DNA of 64,000 nucleotides from Gordonia asplenii. GTDB lineage: Bacteria > Actinomycetota > Actinomycetes > Mycobacteriales > Mycobacteriaceae. Where the stretch lies: contig NZ_JABBNB010000025.1 of NCBI RefSeq assembly GCF_012933505.1, positions 1-64,000 on the forward strand. The letters are read 5' to 3'. Each line of letters starts with the position of its first letter. The first letter of the stretch is position 1. The notes under the pieces were generated by a model that worked only from the letters and a program-made list of their open reading frames with translations, did no database searches and was not told where the DNA came from. Shown here in pieces: positions 26,717 to 35,083 of this stretch. The position numbers and the translations under genes are program-made.

Positions 26717-27724
26717 ATGAGCCTCCCCGAATCGGTCCGCGACCGACTCCGCCTCCCTGTTCTCGCCTCGCCCATGTTCATCGTCTCGGGCCCCGAGCTG
26801 GTGGTCGCTCAGTGCACGGCCGGAGTCATCGGCTCGTTCCCCACCCTCAACGCCCGACCGCATGCCCAGCTCGAGGAATGGCTCGACCGGATCACCCGCG
26901 AGCTCGCCGACTACGACGCGCGGCATCCCGACCGACCGTCGGCCCCATACGCGGTCAACCTCATCGTGCACTCGTCGAACCAGCGGCTCGACAAGGACCT
27001 CGCCACGGTCGTGAAGTATCGGGTGCCCGTGGTGATCACCTCGCTGGGCGCGCGTACCGACGTGAACGACGCGATCCACTCCTACGGTGGCATCGTGCTG
27101 CACGACGTGATCGACGAGCAGTTCGCCCGCAAAGCAGTCGAGAAGGGCGCTGACGGCCTCATCGCCGTGGCCGCGGGCGCGGGCGGGCACGCGGGCACCC
27201 GATCACCGTTCGCCTTCATCGAGGAGATCCGCAGCTTCTTCGACGGTCCGCTGGTGCTCTCGGGTTCGATCGCGACGGGCCGTTCGGTGCTCGCCGCACA
27301 AGCCATGGGCGCCGACCTCGCCTACATCGGCTCCGCGTTCATCGCCACCGAAGAGGCCGATGCCGTGCCCTCATACAAGGAGATGATCGTGGACTCGTCG
27401 GCTCGCGACATCGTCTACGCCGACTGCTTCACCGGCATCCACGCCAACTACCTGCGCGGCAGCATCGTCGGGGCCGGGCTCGATCCCGCCGCGCTCACCC
27501 CCGCCGGCCAGACGCCGATCGACTTCGCCATCAACGAATCCGACGCCGTCGCACCGGCGCGTCAGGTCAAGCCCTGGCGCGACATCTGGGGTGCGGGGCA
27601 GGGCATCGGCGCCGTCAGTCAGATCGTGCCCGCAGCAGCGCTCGTCGACCGGCTCGAGTCCGAGTACCTGGCGGCGCTGAACACCCTCGCCTCGCATGCG
27701 CCCTCCCCGGCGGTCGGATCATGA
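26717..27724 (+). CDS. Nitronate monooxygenase (FMN)
   Basis: 335-residue TIM-barrel flavoprotein of the 2-nitropropane dioxygenase family. N-terminal LRLPVLASPMFIVSGPELV is the usual first strand; the family glycine-histidine motif AVAAGAGGHAGT carries the catalytic His; VLSGSIATGRSVLAAQAMGAD binds the FMN phosphate; AYIGSAFIATEEADA follows. Members oxidise alkyl nitronates, but many sit in lipid-degradation clusters with no known substrate, as here. Last gene of the five-gene atuA-like operon; an AGG-containing leader precedes the ATG. Confidence 0.85.
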   Translation: MSLPESVRDRLRLPVLASPMFIVSGPELVVAQCTAGVIGSFPTLNARPHAQLEEWLDRITRELADYDARHPDRPSAPYAVNLIVHSSNQRLDKDLATVVKYRVPVVITSLGARTDVNDAIHSYGGIVLHDVIDEQFARKAVEKGADGLIAVAAGAGGHAGTRSPFAFIEEIRSFFDGPLVLSGSIATGRSVLAAQAMGADLAYIGSAFIATEEADAVPSYKEMIVDSSARDIVYADCFTGIHANYLRGSIVGAGLDPAALTPAGQTPIDFAINESDAVAPARQVKPWRDIWGAGQGIGAVSQIVPAAALVDRLESEYLAALNTLASHAPSPAVGS

Positions 27725-27948
27725 CCGACCGCCAGTGTTACCGGTGTTCTGGGAGCCGGGCGGTGACGAGCTGACTCCCACGATGAAGACCAAAAGCAGG
27801 CCGGTCTCCGAAAAGTACGCCGCCGAGTTGGCGAGCCTGTACGCCGAGCCACGTCCGGAGGACGTCCATGAGCCGACGGTTCGGAGGACGTCCATGAGCC
27901 GACGGTTCGGCGGTGAGGAGGTCGGACCCGAGACACTCTCGGTCCGAT
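27725..27948. repeat. Gap with 26-bp tandem duplication
   Basis: Between convergent genes. CGGAGGACGTCCATGAGCCG ACGGTT (26 bp) occurs at 27856-27881 and again at 27882-27907. A 61-codon plus-strand frame (27783-27968) spans it but runs into the neighbouring regulator gene and resembles nothing I know, so it is not called. Confidence 0.6.
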
Positions 27949-29142
27949 TCACTCCCCGCCGAACGTGACGACGAGGACCGCGCGAACCAGGTCGACGATA
28001 TCGGCGGTCACCGCGTCTCCGCGGACGCGATGGAGGTAGTTCGTCCCGTTGATGACGTCGATCGCACACCGCACGACGAACGCGACGTAACGTTCCGCCA
28101 GGTCGGGCCGCACCTGTGACACCAGTGCCACCCACTCCTTCGCATATTCGCGCGAGCGCTGGTCCACCACCTGCTGGGCGGGCTCGGGCAGGTTCCCCGG
28201 CTGCGCGGTGACGACACGCATGAGCGCAGGATGCCCGGTGGCGAAACTCACGTAGCCGGTTACCACGCGGTCGAGGGCCGTGGCGGGGTCGGGGCTCAGG
28301 TGCAGCACGCGGTCGAGGTCCAGCCACAGCGCGTCGGCGGCCCGGCTCAGGATGCGCACCGCGATGTCGACCTTGGTGTCGAAGTAGTTGTACACGCTGG
28401 GACCGGCGATACCGGCGGCCTGACCGATGTCCTCCAGGCCGACATTCGGGTAGCCGTAGCGAGCGAATTGGTCGGTGGCGACGATCAACAACGCCTCCCG
28501 CCGGCTGACCGGTAACGCCGGCCGTTCGGCCGGCCGGGCGCCCTCCCCCTCCGCCGGGCGGGGCAGGTCGGCCCGCGCCGCCAGCCGGTCCAGTCCGTCG
28601 GTCACCATCGCCTCGGCGACGGAGATCAGTGCGCGCCGCTGCTCGCCCACCGGCAGGCCGGGGGGACGGCGCGCAGGTAGCCAGAGCAGTGCGAGCACCG
28701 CGAACGCGATCGTGGAGCGCTGCGGGTCGGTGACCTCTGGCACCTGCGGTAGCCGCGCCGCGAGGGCGTGGGCCATGGCGTTGATCCGTTCCCGGAAGGC
28801 GGCCCGCTCACCGCTGCTGAGGACACCACGATCGCGATCCCACATGCGTCCGAAGGCCCGGTCGTCAAAGGCGACGTCAGCGGCCCTGCGGACGCAGTCG
28901 TGCCAGTCGCCCGCGCCGGCGATCGCGTCCTCGAAGGCGGTCAGCCCACCGTCGAGCACCGCGACGAGCAGCTCCTGCTTGCCGCGGTAGTGCCGGTACA
29001 GCGCGCTTGGCCCGATGCCGACCGCCTCCGCGATGTCGGCCATCCCGACATCATGAAACCCCTGGTCGCGGAAGCGATCGGCAGCCGCCGCGAGGATTAG
29101 CTCCTTGCGGTTGCTCGGGCGGGTACGGCGCGGCGCGCTCAT
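27949..29142 (-). CDS. Regulator with two tandem TetR units
   Basis: 397 residues containing two full TetR-type modules. Module 1 (about 1-195) has the helix-turn-helix GMADIAEAVGIGPSALYRHY; module 2 (about 210-397) has GLEDIGQAAGIAGPSVYNYF. Both are followed by typical all-helical ligand domains. Between them is a Pro/Glu linker (PRPAEGEGARPAERPALP). Single TetR proteins are about 200 residues, so this is a fused pseudo-dimer. It sits in the middle of the island, 31 bp upstream of the acyl-CoA synthetase on the same strand, and is the best candidate for the island regulator, probably sensing an acyl-CoA. Confidence 0.88.
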   Translation of the reverse strand: MSAPRRTRPSNRKELILAAAADRFRDQGFHDVGMADIAEAVGIGPSALYRHYRGKQELLVAVLDGGLTAFEDAIAGAGDWHDCVRRAADVAFDDRAFGRMWDRDRGVLSSGERAAFRERINAMAHALAARLPQVPEVTDPQRSTIAFAVLALLWLPARRPPGLPVGEQRRALISVAEAMVTDGLDRLAARADLPRPAEGEGARPAERPALPVSRREALLIVATDQFARYGYPNVGLEDIGQAAGIAGPSVYNYFDTKVDIAVRILSRAADALWLDLDRVLHLSPDPATALDRVVTGYVSFATGHPALMRVVTAQPGNLPEPAQQVVDQRSREYAKEWVALVSQVRPDLAERYVAFVVRCAIDVINGTNYLHRVRGDAVTADIVDLVRAVLVVTFGGE

Positions 29143-29173
29143 CGGGCGATCCGCCCCGCTGCAGGTGTCGCAA

Positions 29174-30742
29174 TCACGCGCCCACGATATCGGGTGTGCC
29201 GGGCCAGTACCTCTCGCGCACCGCCGCCCGGGGAATCTTCCCGACGGCGTTCTTGGGCAGCGGCTCGTCCGCGATCACGACCACCGTCGGCTTTCGCACC
29301 GGTCCCACCCGTGCGCGGGCCCAGTCGATCAACTCGTCCTCGCCGGCTACCGTGCCCGGTTCCAGGATCACCACCGCCGCGACGGTCTCGCCCCACTTCT
29401 CGTGCGGGATCCCCACCACCGCGGCCTCGCTGATCGCGGGATGCTCGGCGAGAGCGTTCTCGATCTCCGCCGGATACACGTTGTATCCGCCGCTGATTAT
29501 CACGTCCTCCAGCCGGGCGTCGAGGTAGAGGAAGCCGTGCTCGTCGAAATGCCCGACATCGCGCGAGCGCACGGCACCGTCGGCCGTGAACCGCGCCGCG
29601 GTAGCCGCATCGTCGCCCCAGATCCCGAGCATCGCTCCCGGAGTCTTGACGCAGATCTCCCCGATCGTCCCGACGGGCAGGACCCGCTCACCGTCGCGGA
29701 TCGTGATCTCGCTGTTGACAGTCGGCCGACCGGCCGAGCGCAATCGACCCGCGAACTCGCCTTCCAGGTGGTGCTCCGACGGGGCGAGAAACGTCGACGG
29801 CACCGCCTCCGACTGCCCGTACACCTGATACATGATCGGTCCGAACAACTCGAGTCCCGCGCGCAGCGTGGCGTCGGTGATCGGCGAGGCGCCGTAGTAG
29901 ATCGCACGCATCGAGGAGACGTCGTAGGGCCGCTCCGCCGCGGCGGCGACGGACGCGACCACCTGGATCATGGTGGGCACCGCCATCGTGAGCGTGGCAC
30001 GCTCGGATTCGACCAAGGACAGGAAGGTCGTCGGGTCGAACTGGGGCATCACGGTGATTCGGGCGCCGGCGGCGATGAGCGGCCACACGTAGTAGCCGGT
30101 CGCGTGCGACAACGTACCGGCCGCGAGGAAAACGTCCTCCTCCGTCGGCGGGTCGATGAAGGTGAAGAGCTCGTTCGCGATCGCCTGCAGTCCCTGCGCG
30201 GAGTGCACGATCCCCTTCGGCCGACCCGTGGTGCCGGCCGAGAACCGGATGATGTGCGGCGAGGTGACGTCGGTGTGTACGGGCGGCTCACTCGTCGACG
30301 CCGCGGCGATGACCGCCTCGTAGTCCAACGCGCCGGACACGCTCGCCCCGGTCCCGTCGTCGACGAGCACCAGCCGCGCATCGTCGGGTTCGGTGAGTTC
30401 GGCGGCCAGCGCCGCCGCGTACTTCGCCTCGACGAGGATCACCGACATGCCGGTGTTGCGCGCCAGATAGGTGTTCGTGGCCGCGGTGTTCTGCGTGTAC
30501 AACGGCGCGCGGACCAGGCCCGCGACGGCGAGCGCGGCGATCTGCTCCGGCACGTGGATCGAGTTGTCCGAGAGCATGCCCACCCGGTCGCCGGGCCGGA
30601 GCCCGAGGTCGGTGAGGGCGTTGGCCAGGCGGTAGGCGCGTTCGCCCAGTTCGGCATAGGTCTGGAGACGGCCGGGGGCGGCCACGGCGATGTTCGCGCC
30701 GCGACGACCCACCGTCTCGCGCAGGACGTCCGCGAAGTACAT
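29174..30742 (-). CDS. Acyl-CoA synthetase (AMP-forming)
   Basis: 522-residue adenylate-forming ligase that activates a carboxylic acid to its CoA ester, probably the entry step of the island. AMP-binding P-loop IIRFSAGTTGRPKG (A3), YQVYGQSEA (A5), LDARLEDVIISGGYNVYPAE (A7-A8 with the hinge) and LPKNAVGKIPRAAV (A10 with the catalytic lysine) are all present. Acyl chain length cannot be read from the motifs. It lies 12 bp downstream of the SDR gene in a five-gene minus-strand unit (29174-33707). Confidence 0.9.
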   Translation of the reverse strand: MYFADVLRETVGRRGANIAVAAPGRLQTYAELGERAYRLANALTDLGLRPGDRVGMLSDNSIHVPEQIAALAVAGLVRAPLYTQNTAATNTYLARNTGMSVILVEAKYAAALAAELTEPDDARLVLVDDGTGASVSGALDYEAVIAAASTSEPPVHTDVTSPHIIRFSAGTTGRPKGIVHSAQGLQAIANELFTFIDPPTEEDVFLAAGTLSHATGYYVWPLIAAGARITVMPQFDPTTFLSLVESERATLTMAVPTMIQVVASVAAAAERPYDVSSMRAIYYGASPITDATLRAGLELFGPIMYQVYGQSEAVPSTFLAPSEHHLEGEFAGRLRSAGRPTVNSEITIRDGERVLPVGTIGEICVKTPGAMLGIWGDDAATAARFTADGAVRSRDVGHFDEHGFLYLDARLEDVIISGGYNVYPAEIENALAEHPAISEAAVVGIPHEKWGETVAAVVILEPGTVAGEDELIDWARARVGPVRKPTVVVIADEPLPKNAVGKIPRAAVRERYWPGTPDIVGA

Positions 30743-30754
30743 GGTCAGTTCACC

Positions 30755-31585
30755 TCACATCTGGAATCCGCCGGCGCACAGGAGGACCTGGCCGGACACG
30801 TAATCACTCTCAGGGGCACAGAACAGGTAGGCGGCGCCGGCGGCGTCCGATGGATCTCCCGGCCGTCCGAGCGGGATGGCGGACGCCATCTGCTCCAGGA
30901 TCTCCGGATTCACACCGAACTTCAGATCCCGGCCGCCGATGTTCACGGTCTTGCCGGAGTCCGCGGGCGCCTCGGTCAAGCGCGTGCGGATCAGGCCGTA
31001 GGCCACGGCGTTGACGGTGACGTCGTAGCGGCCCCACTCCTTGCACAGGGTCTTGGTGAGGCCGATCACACCGGCCTTGGCGGCCGAGTAGTTGGCCTGC
31101 CCGGCATTGCCGCCGGTGCCCGCCATCGAGGAGATGTTGACCACCTTGCGGGTCACCCGGCGCCCATCGGCACGTTCGGTCTTGACCGCGGAACTGATGT
31201 GCGGCTGCGCGGCGCGGAGGATTCGGAAGGGCGCCTTGAGGTGCACGTCGAGGATGTCGTCCCACTGGTCGTCGGTCATCTTCTGAATGACGTTGTCCCA
31301 GGTGTAGCCCGCGTTGTTGACGATGACGTGGAAGTCACCGAAGGTCTCGAGCGCGGTCGCGATGAAGCGGTCCGCGAACTCCGGATCGGTTACACTGCCG
31401 ACGCAGGACACCGCCCTACCGCCGGCCGTCTCCACGTCGGCTACCGTCTGCGCGGCGACATCGGAGTCGAGGTCGTTGACCACCACGTTCGCGCCCTCCG
31501 ACGCCAGCTTGAGGGCGATCTCGCGGCCGATGCCGCGACCCGATCCGGTGACGAGTGCCGTTCGTCCGTCCAGTTTGTTGCTCAT
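30755..31585 (-). CDS. SDR-family 3-hydroxyacyl-CoA dehydrogenase (FabG-like)
   Basis: 276-residue short-chain dehydrogenase. NAD(P) site TGSGRGIGREIALKLA with the acidic NDLDSD after strand 2 suggesting NAD; NNAGYTWDN; catalytic VNISSMAG...NYSAAKAG (Ser, Tyr, Lys). An insertion of about 10 residues (SSAVKTERADGRRVTRK) before the serine and a long substrate loop (APADSGKTVNIGGRDLKFG) resemble the dehydrogenase unit of peroxisomal multifunctional enzyme 2. Between the MaoC pair and the synthetase, it would perform the third step of beta-oxidation. Confidence 0.85.
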   Translation of the reverse strand: MSNKLDGRTALVTGSGRGIGREIALKLASEGANVVVNDLDSDVAAQTVADVETAGGRAVSCVGSVTDPEFADRFIATALETFGDFHVIVNNAGYTWDNVIQKMTDDQWDDILDVHLKAPFRILRAAQPHISSAVKTERADGRRVTRKVVNISSMAGTGGNAGQANYSAAKAGVIGLTKTLCKEWGRYDVTVNAVAYGLIRTRLTEAPADSGKTVNIGGRDLKFGVNPEILEQMASAIPLGRPGDPSDAAGAAYLFCAPESDYVSGQVLLCAGGFQM

Positions 31586-31609
31586 GGTTTCTCCTAGGTG
31601 TCCGGTACG

Positions 31610-32032
31610 TCAGCCGAGGGCGACGGTGGCCTTTCCGGCCAGGGTGACGGTGCCGTCGGCGAGAGTGACAGTGATGTCGAGTTCGGCGGTGCGATCGGCA
31701 CCGTCGCCGGCGACCGCGACGACGACGCCCCTGCAGGTCGGCTCCCCGTACAGCGGAGTTATCGACAGGAAACGGGTGCTCATGGCGCGGATCCGCTGCT
31801 GCGGAACCCAATTCGTCAGCATCCGGCCCAGGTAGGCCATCGAGAGCATGCCGTGGGCGAAGACATCGTCCAAGCCCGCCGAGCGGGCCACGTCGAGGTC
31901 CACGTGGATCGGGTGCAGATCGCCCGACGCCGGGCCGAAGACGGCCAGCGTGGCGCGGGTGATGGTGCCGGGGGACAGCGGCGGCAGCTCGGTGCCGGCG
32001 GTGACCGACGCCAGGTCGACGACCGGGGTCAT
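31610..32032 (-). CDS. MaoC-type (R)-enoyl-CoA hydratase, catalytic subunit
   Basis: 140-residue hot-dog protein. The hydratase-2 motif is visible: ASGDLHPIHVDLDVARSAG with the catalytic Asp and His, and FAHGMLSMAYLGRML. It overlaps the preceding partner gene by 4 bp. The pair is arranged like HadA/HadB of mycobacteria, where the B-type subunit carries the active site and the A-type subunit the acyl channel. Confidence 0.86.
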   Translation of the reverse strand: MTPVVDLASVTAGTELPPLSPGTITRATLAVFGPASGDLHPIHVDLDVARSAGLDDVFAHGMLSMAYLGRMLTNWVPQQRIRAMSTRFLSITPLYGEPTCRGVVVAVAGDGADRTAELDITVTLADGTVTLAGKATVALG

Positions 32033-32523
32033 CGCACGGCCCCCTCGCCGGCCCGTGGGGGTGCCGGTTCGCGAACGGCCACGGTCTCGATCATGTCGAC
32101 GATCCGCTCCCCGTCGCCGATCCGGACGACGCTGATCGTGCGCGTGATGAACTGAAGGGCACCGCCCCGCTTGGTCTCCAGGCCGGTGATCGAGGGGGAG
32201 AACCTGAGCTCGTCGCCGGCGTACGCGAGCGCGTGGTAGTCGAAGGACTGCTCACCATGCAGGATGTTTCGCATGTCGATGCCGAGGTCGGTGAGCCAGC
32301 GCGCTTCGTCGGCGAAGCTCCGGCCCGTCAGTTTCAGCCCGAACAGATAGGTCGGCGGCACCAGGAGGTCGCGGTGACCGGCGGCCCGGGCCGCGTCGAG
32401 GTCGGTGTACACCGGATCGGCCGCACCGATGGCGAGCGCGAACAGGCGCAACGCGCCTCGTTCGACCTTGTACTCCAGGGGTGGCTGCTGGGTTCCGACC
32501 ACACTCTGGTCGATCACGGGCAT
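32029..32523 (-). CDS. MaoC-N-type dehydratase partner subunit
   Basis: 164 residues with the FAS1-dehydratase/MaoC-N fold: VERGALRLFALAIGAADPVY at the start, LLVPPTYLFGLKL, and HGEQSFDYHALAYAGDELRF, the typical HadA-like segment. It lacks the D-x-N-P-x-H catalytic motif held by its partner at 31610-32032, so a heterodimer is expected. Its ATG overlaps the thiolase stop (TGATG). A DUF35-like or zinc partner, often found with this thiolase class, is not present. Confidence 0.82.
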   Translation of the reverse strand: MPVIDQSVVGTQQPPLEYKVERGALRLFALAIGAADPVYTDLDAARAAGHRDLLVPPTYLFGLKLTGRSFADEARWLTDLGIDMRNILHGEQSFDYHALAYAGDELRFSPSITGLETKRGGALQFITRTISVVRIGDGERIVDMIETVAVREPAPPRAGEGAVR

Positions 32524-33707
32524 CAGGCGTCCACTTTTTGGTAGAGCGTCACCACACCTGCGCCGCCGAGGCCGAGGTTGTGCTGCAGGGCCAGGGTGGC
32601 ACCGTCGACCTGCTTGTCGCCCGCGGCGCCACGTAGCTGCCACACCAACTCGGCGCACTGCGCGAGCCCGGTGGCTCCGAGCGGGTGCCCCTTGGACAGC
32701 AGGCCACCGGACGGATTGGTGACCACGCGGCCCCCGAAGGTGTTGTCGCCGTCGTCGACGAACTTCTCGCCCGTTCCCTCGGGAGTCAGACCCAGCGCCT
32801 CATAACAGATCAGCTCATTGGTCGCGAAGCAGTCGTGCAGCTCGACGACGGGGATGTCATACGGGTCGACGCCCGCGTCCTCGTACACCTGCCGCGCCGC
32901 CGAGGCGGTCATCTCGAAGCCGACCATGTTTCGCATGTCGCCTTGGAAGCTGCTCGGGGTGTCGGTGGTCATCGCCTGCGAGCGGATGATCACGCCGGAC
33001 GCGATGCCGTGCTTGCGCGCGAACTCCGGGGTGCAGAGCACTGCCGCCGCGGCACCGCACGACGGTGGGCAACACATCAACCGAGTCAACGGGCCGACGA
33101 TCGTCGGCGAATTGAGCACCTCCTCGACGGTGATCGGGTCGCGGAAGATGGCCAGCGGATTGAGCCCGGCGTGCGTGCGCGCCTTGACCGCGATCTTCGC
33201 GAAGGTTTCCCGACTGGTTCCGAATTGGTCCATGTGTTCCTGGCCGGCGAGGCCGAAGTACTGCGGGGCGAAGGGAACGTCGTCGCGGAGGTCGTATTTG
33301 GTCTTGATCGCGTCCTCGAAACGACCCATGACCGACGGACGGTCGGTGTAACTCAGCGAGAGTGCGCCGTTGGGCATCTGCTCGAAGCCGAAGGCCAAAG
33401 CGCACTCGACTGCGCCGCTCTGCACGGCCTGCCGGGCCAAGTACAGGGCCGTCGACCCCGTGGAGCAGTTGTTGTTGACGTTGATCACCGGGATACCGGT
33501 CTGTCCGACGCCGTACAACACTGTCTGGCCCGACGTCGAATCGCCGTAGATCCAGCCGGCGTAGGCCTGCTGAATCACCGAGATGTCGACGCCCGCATCG
33601 GCGAGCGCGGCCCGGATGGCCCGCTCGCCCATCTTGTCGAAGGTCTCACCATCGCGCGGCTTCTTGAAGGGAACCATCCCCACGCCGCCGACCACAACCT
33701 GATTCAT
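32523..33707 (-). CDS. SCP-x-type thiolase
   Basis: 394-residue thiolase-superfamily protein of the sterol-carrier-protein-x branch, which cleaves branched 3-oxoacyl-CoA. Nucleophilic cysteine in NVNNNCSTGSTALYLA; late motifs LLSKGHPLGATG and LQHNLGLGGAGVVTLY supply the histidine and HNxGxGGA end, while the second cysteine of classical thiolases is absent, as usual in SCP-x. ATG 33707 has GGAG 6 bp upstream; a TTG at 33719 would leave no ribosome binding site. First gene of the minus-strand operon, divergent from the acyl-CoA dehydrogenase. Confidence 0.9.
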   Translation of the reverse strand: MNQVVVGGVGMVPFKKPRDGETFDKMGERAIRAALADAGVDISVIQQAYAGWIYGDSTSGQTVLYGVGQTGIPVINVNNNCSTGSTALYLARQAVQSGAVECALAFGFEQMPNGALSLSYTDRPSVMGRFEDAIKTKYDLRDDVPFAPQYFGLAGQEHMDQFGTSRETFAKIAVKARTHAGLNPLAIFRDPITVEEVLNSPTIVGPLTRLMCCPPSCGAAAAVLCTPEFARKHGIASGVIIRSQAMTTDTPSSFQGDMRNMVGFEMTASAARQVYEDAGVDPYDIPVVELHDCFATNELICYEALGLTPEGTGEKFVDDGDNTFGGRVVTNPSGGLLSKGHPLGATGLAQCAELVWQLRGAAGDKQVDGATLALQHNLGLGGAGVVTLYQKVDA

Positions 33708-33733
33708 CTGCCACTCCAAGCTTGTCTTCGATC

Positions 33734-33755
33734 CGTTTCGGAAATCACCGAAACG
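33734..33755. promoter_or_regulatory. Perfect inverted repeat in island divergent promoter
   Basis: CGTTTCGG (33734-33741), six bases, CCGAAACG (33748-33755). It lies 26 bp upstream of the thiolase start in the 208-bp gap shared with the acyl-CoA dehydrogenase gene, and is a strong candidate TetR-type operator. Confidence 0.6.
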
Positions 33756-33773
33756 CTTAGAGCTATCTAGCCA

Positions 33774-33841
33774 TCATTCACTTATCGGTGTCAACAACCA
33801 GGTAGGACTTTTTTTAATACTTTCCATTTGCGAGTCACTAA
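33774..33841. promoter_or_regulatory. Candidate island operator, copies 3 and 4
   Basis: CATTCACT followed by TATCGGTGT (33783-33791) repeats the 9-mer found at 23071-23079, and TCACTAAT at 33834-33841 repeats the half-site at 23080-23087. Both fall in the divergent promoter of the degradation genes. Confidence 0.35.
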
Positions 33842-33915
33842 TCTACAGTCAGATCGCGGACGCAACGCGTCCACGGCATCCGGCCCGTGGCCGAACGAGA
33901 GACAGGAACCCGCCC

Positions 33916-35079
33916 ATGACCGATCTGTTCGGTGACTACCGGCCCGCGTGGGAGACCGACGAACACCGCGAACTACGCCTACTCGCCCGCGACTTCTTCC
34001 GACGCGAGGCGACCCCGGAGAATCAGGAGCGTTGGGCCGAGCAGCACCACGTCGACCGGGACCTGTGGACGAAGGCGGGCGACGTCGGCCTGCTGTGCCT
34101 CGATGTTCCCGCCGAATACGGCGGAGGCGGAGGGGACTTCGGCCACGAGGCCGTCGTTCAGGAGGAACTGTCCAAGACCGGCGACACCGCTTTCGGTTTC
34201 CCGATCCACTCCACGATCATCGCCCACTACATCGCGGGCTGCGGCACGGAGGAACAGAAGCAGCGCTGGCTGCCCAGAATCTGCACCGGAGAGACGGTTC
34301 TCGCGATTGCGATGACCGAACCCGGAACGGGTTCAGACCTTCAGGCCGTCCGCACGACTGCCGTGCGCGACGGCGACCACTACGTGATCAACGGCAGCAA
34401 GACCTTCATCTCCAATGCGACGCTCTGCGACCTGCTCGTGATCGTGGCCAAGACCGACCCGACCAAGGGCGCGAAGGGCATCTCGCTGATCGTCGCCGAG
34501 ACGAAAGACCTCGAGGGCTTCGAACGCGGGCGCGTACTCAGGAAGGTCGGGCAACACGGCCAGGACACCCGGGAGCTCTCGTTCACCGACATGCGGGTGC
34601 CCGTCGAGAATCTGCTGGGTGGAGTCGAGGGCCAGGGCTTCTACCAGCTGATGAATCAGCTCCCCCGCGAACGCCTGATCATCGGCGTCAACGCGGGCGC
34701 CACGATCGAATCGGCGGTCGTGCAGTCGATCGACTACGCCAAGCAGCGTAAGGCGTTCGGCGCGCCCCTCCTCGATCTGCAGAACACTCAGTTCGTACTC
34801 GCCGAGTGCAAGACCGACGCACTCGCCGCGCGCACCCTGCTCGACTACTGCATCGCACGTGCCATCGCCGGCACGCTCGATGCGCAGACGGCATCCATGG
34901 CGAAGATGTGGGCCACCGACAAGCAGTGCGAGGTGATCGACAAGTGCCTACAGATCTTCGGCGGCTACGGCTACATGATCGAGTACCCGATCGCCCGGAT
35001 GTACGCGGACGCGCGCGTCCAGAAGATCTACGGCGGTGCGAACGAAGTGATGAAGCTGCTCATCGCGCGGGGACTGTGA
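33916..35079 (+). CDS. Acyl-CoA dehydrogenase
   Basis: 387-residue FAD enzyme introducing the 2,3 double bond. AIAMTEPGTGSDLQAVRTTA and the KTFISNA segment bind FAD; the C-terminal QIFGGYGYMIEYPIARMYAD is typical. The C-terminal motif reads KIYGGANEV, without the glutamate used by medium-chain enzymes; instead QLPRERLIIG places a glutamate where isovaleryl-CoA and long-chain dehydrogenases keep their base (helix G). That arrangement is known from enzymes accepting branched acyl chains. First gene of a four-gene plus-strand operon; the LLM gene starts 5 bp later. Confidence 0.9.
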   Translation: MTDLFGDYRPAWETDEHRELRLLARDFFRREATPENQERWAEQHHVDRDLWTKAGDVGLLCLDVPAEYGGGGGDFGHEAVVQEELSKTGDTAFGFPIHSTIIAHYIAGCGTEEQKQRWLPRICTGETVLAIAMTEPGTGSDLQAVRTTAVRDGDHYVINGSKTFISNATLCDLLVIVAKTDPTKGAKGISLIVAETKDLEGFERGRVLRKVGQHGQDTRELSFTDMRVPVENLLGGVEGQGFYQLMNQLPRERLIIGVNAGATIESAVVQSIDYAKQRKAFGAPLLDLQNTQFVLAECKTDALAARTLLDYCIARAIAGTLDAQTASMAKMWATDKQCEVIDKCLQIFGGYGYMIEYPIARMYADARVQKIYGGANEVMKLLIARGL

Positions 35080-35083
35080 CCTG

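Noticed and set aside
23312..27724. Classical Atu citronellol/geraniol pathway
   Set aside because: The biotin-dependent geranyl-CoA carboxylase and the hydroxymethylglutaryl-type lyase steps are missing; only AtuA is shared.
27783..27968. 61-codon plus-strand frame after the nitronate monooxygenase
   Set aside because: Spans a tandem duplication, overlaps the regulator gene and matches nothing known; no ribosome binding site.
29105..31597. 830-codon plus-strand open frame
   Set aside because: Lies antisense to the intact synthetase and SDR genes, which have complete motifs; composition is Arg/His/Gly-rich without homology.
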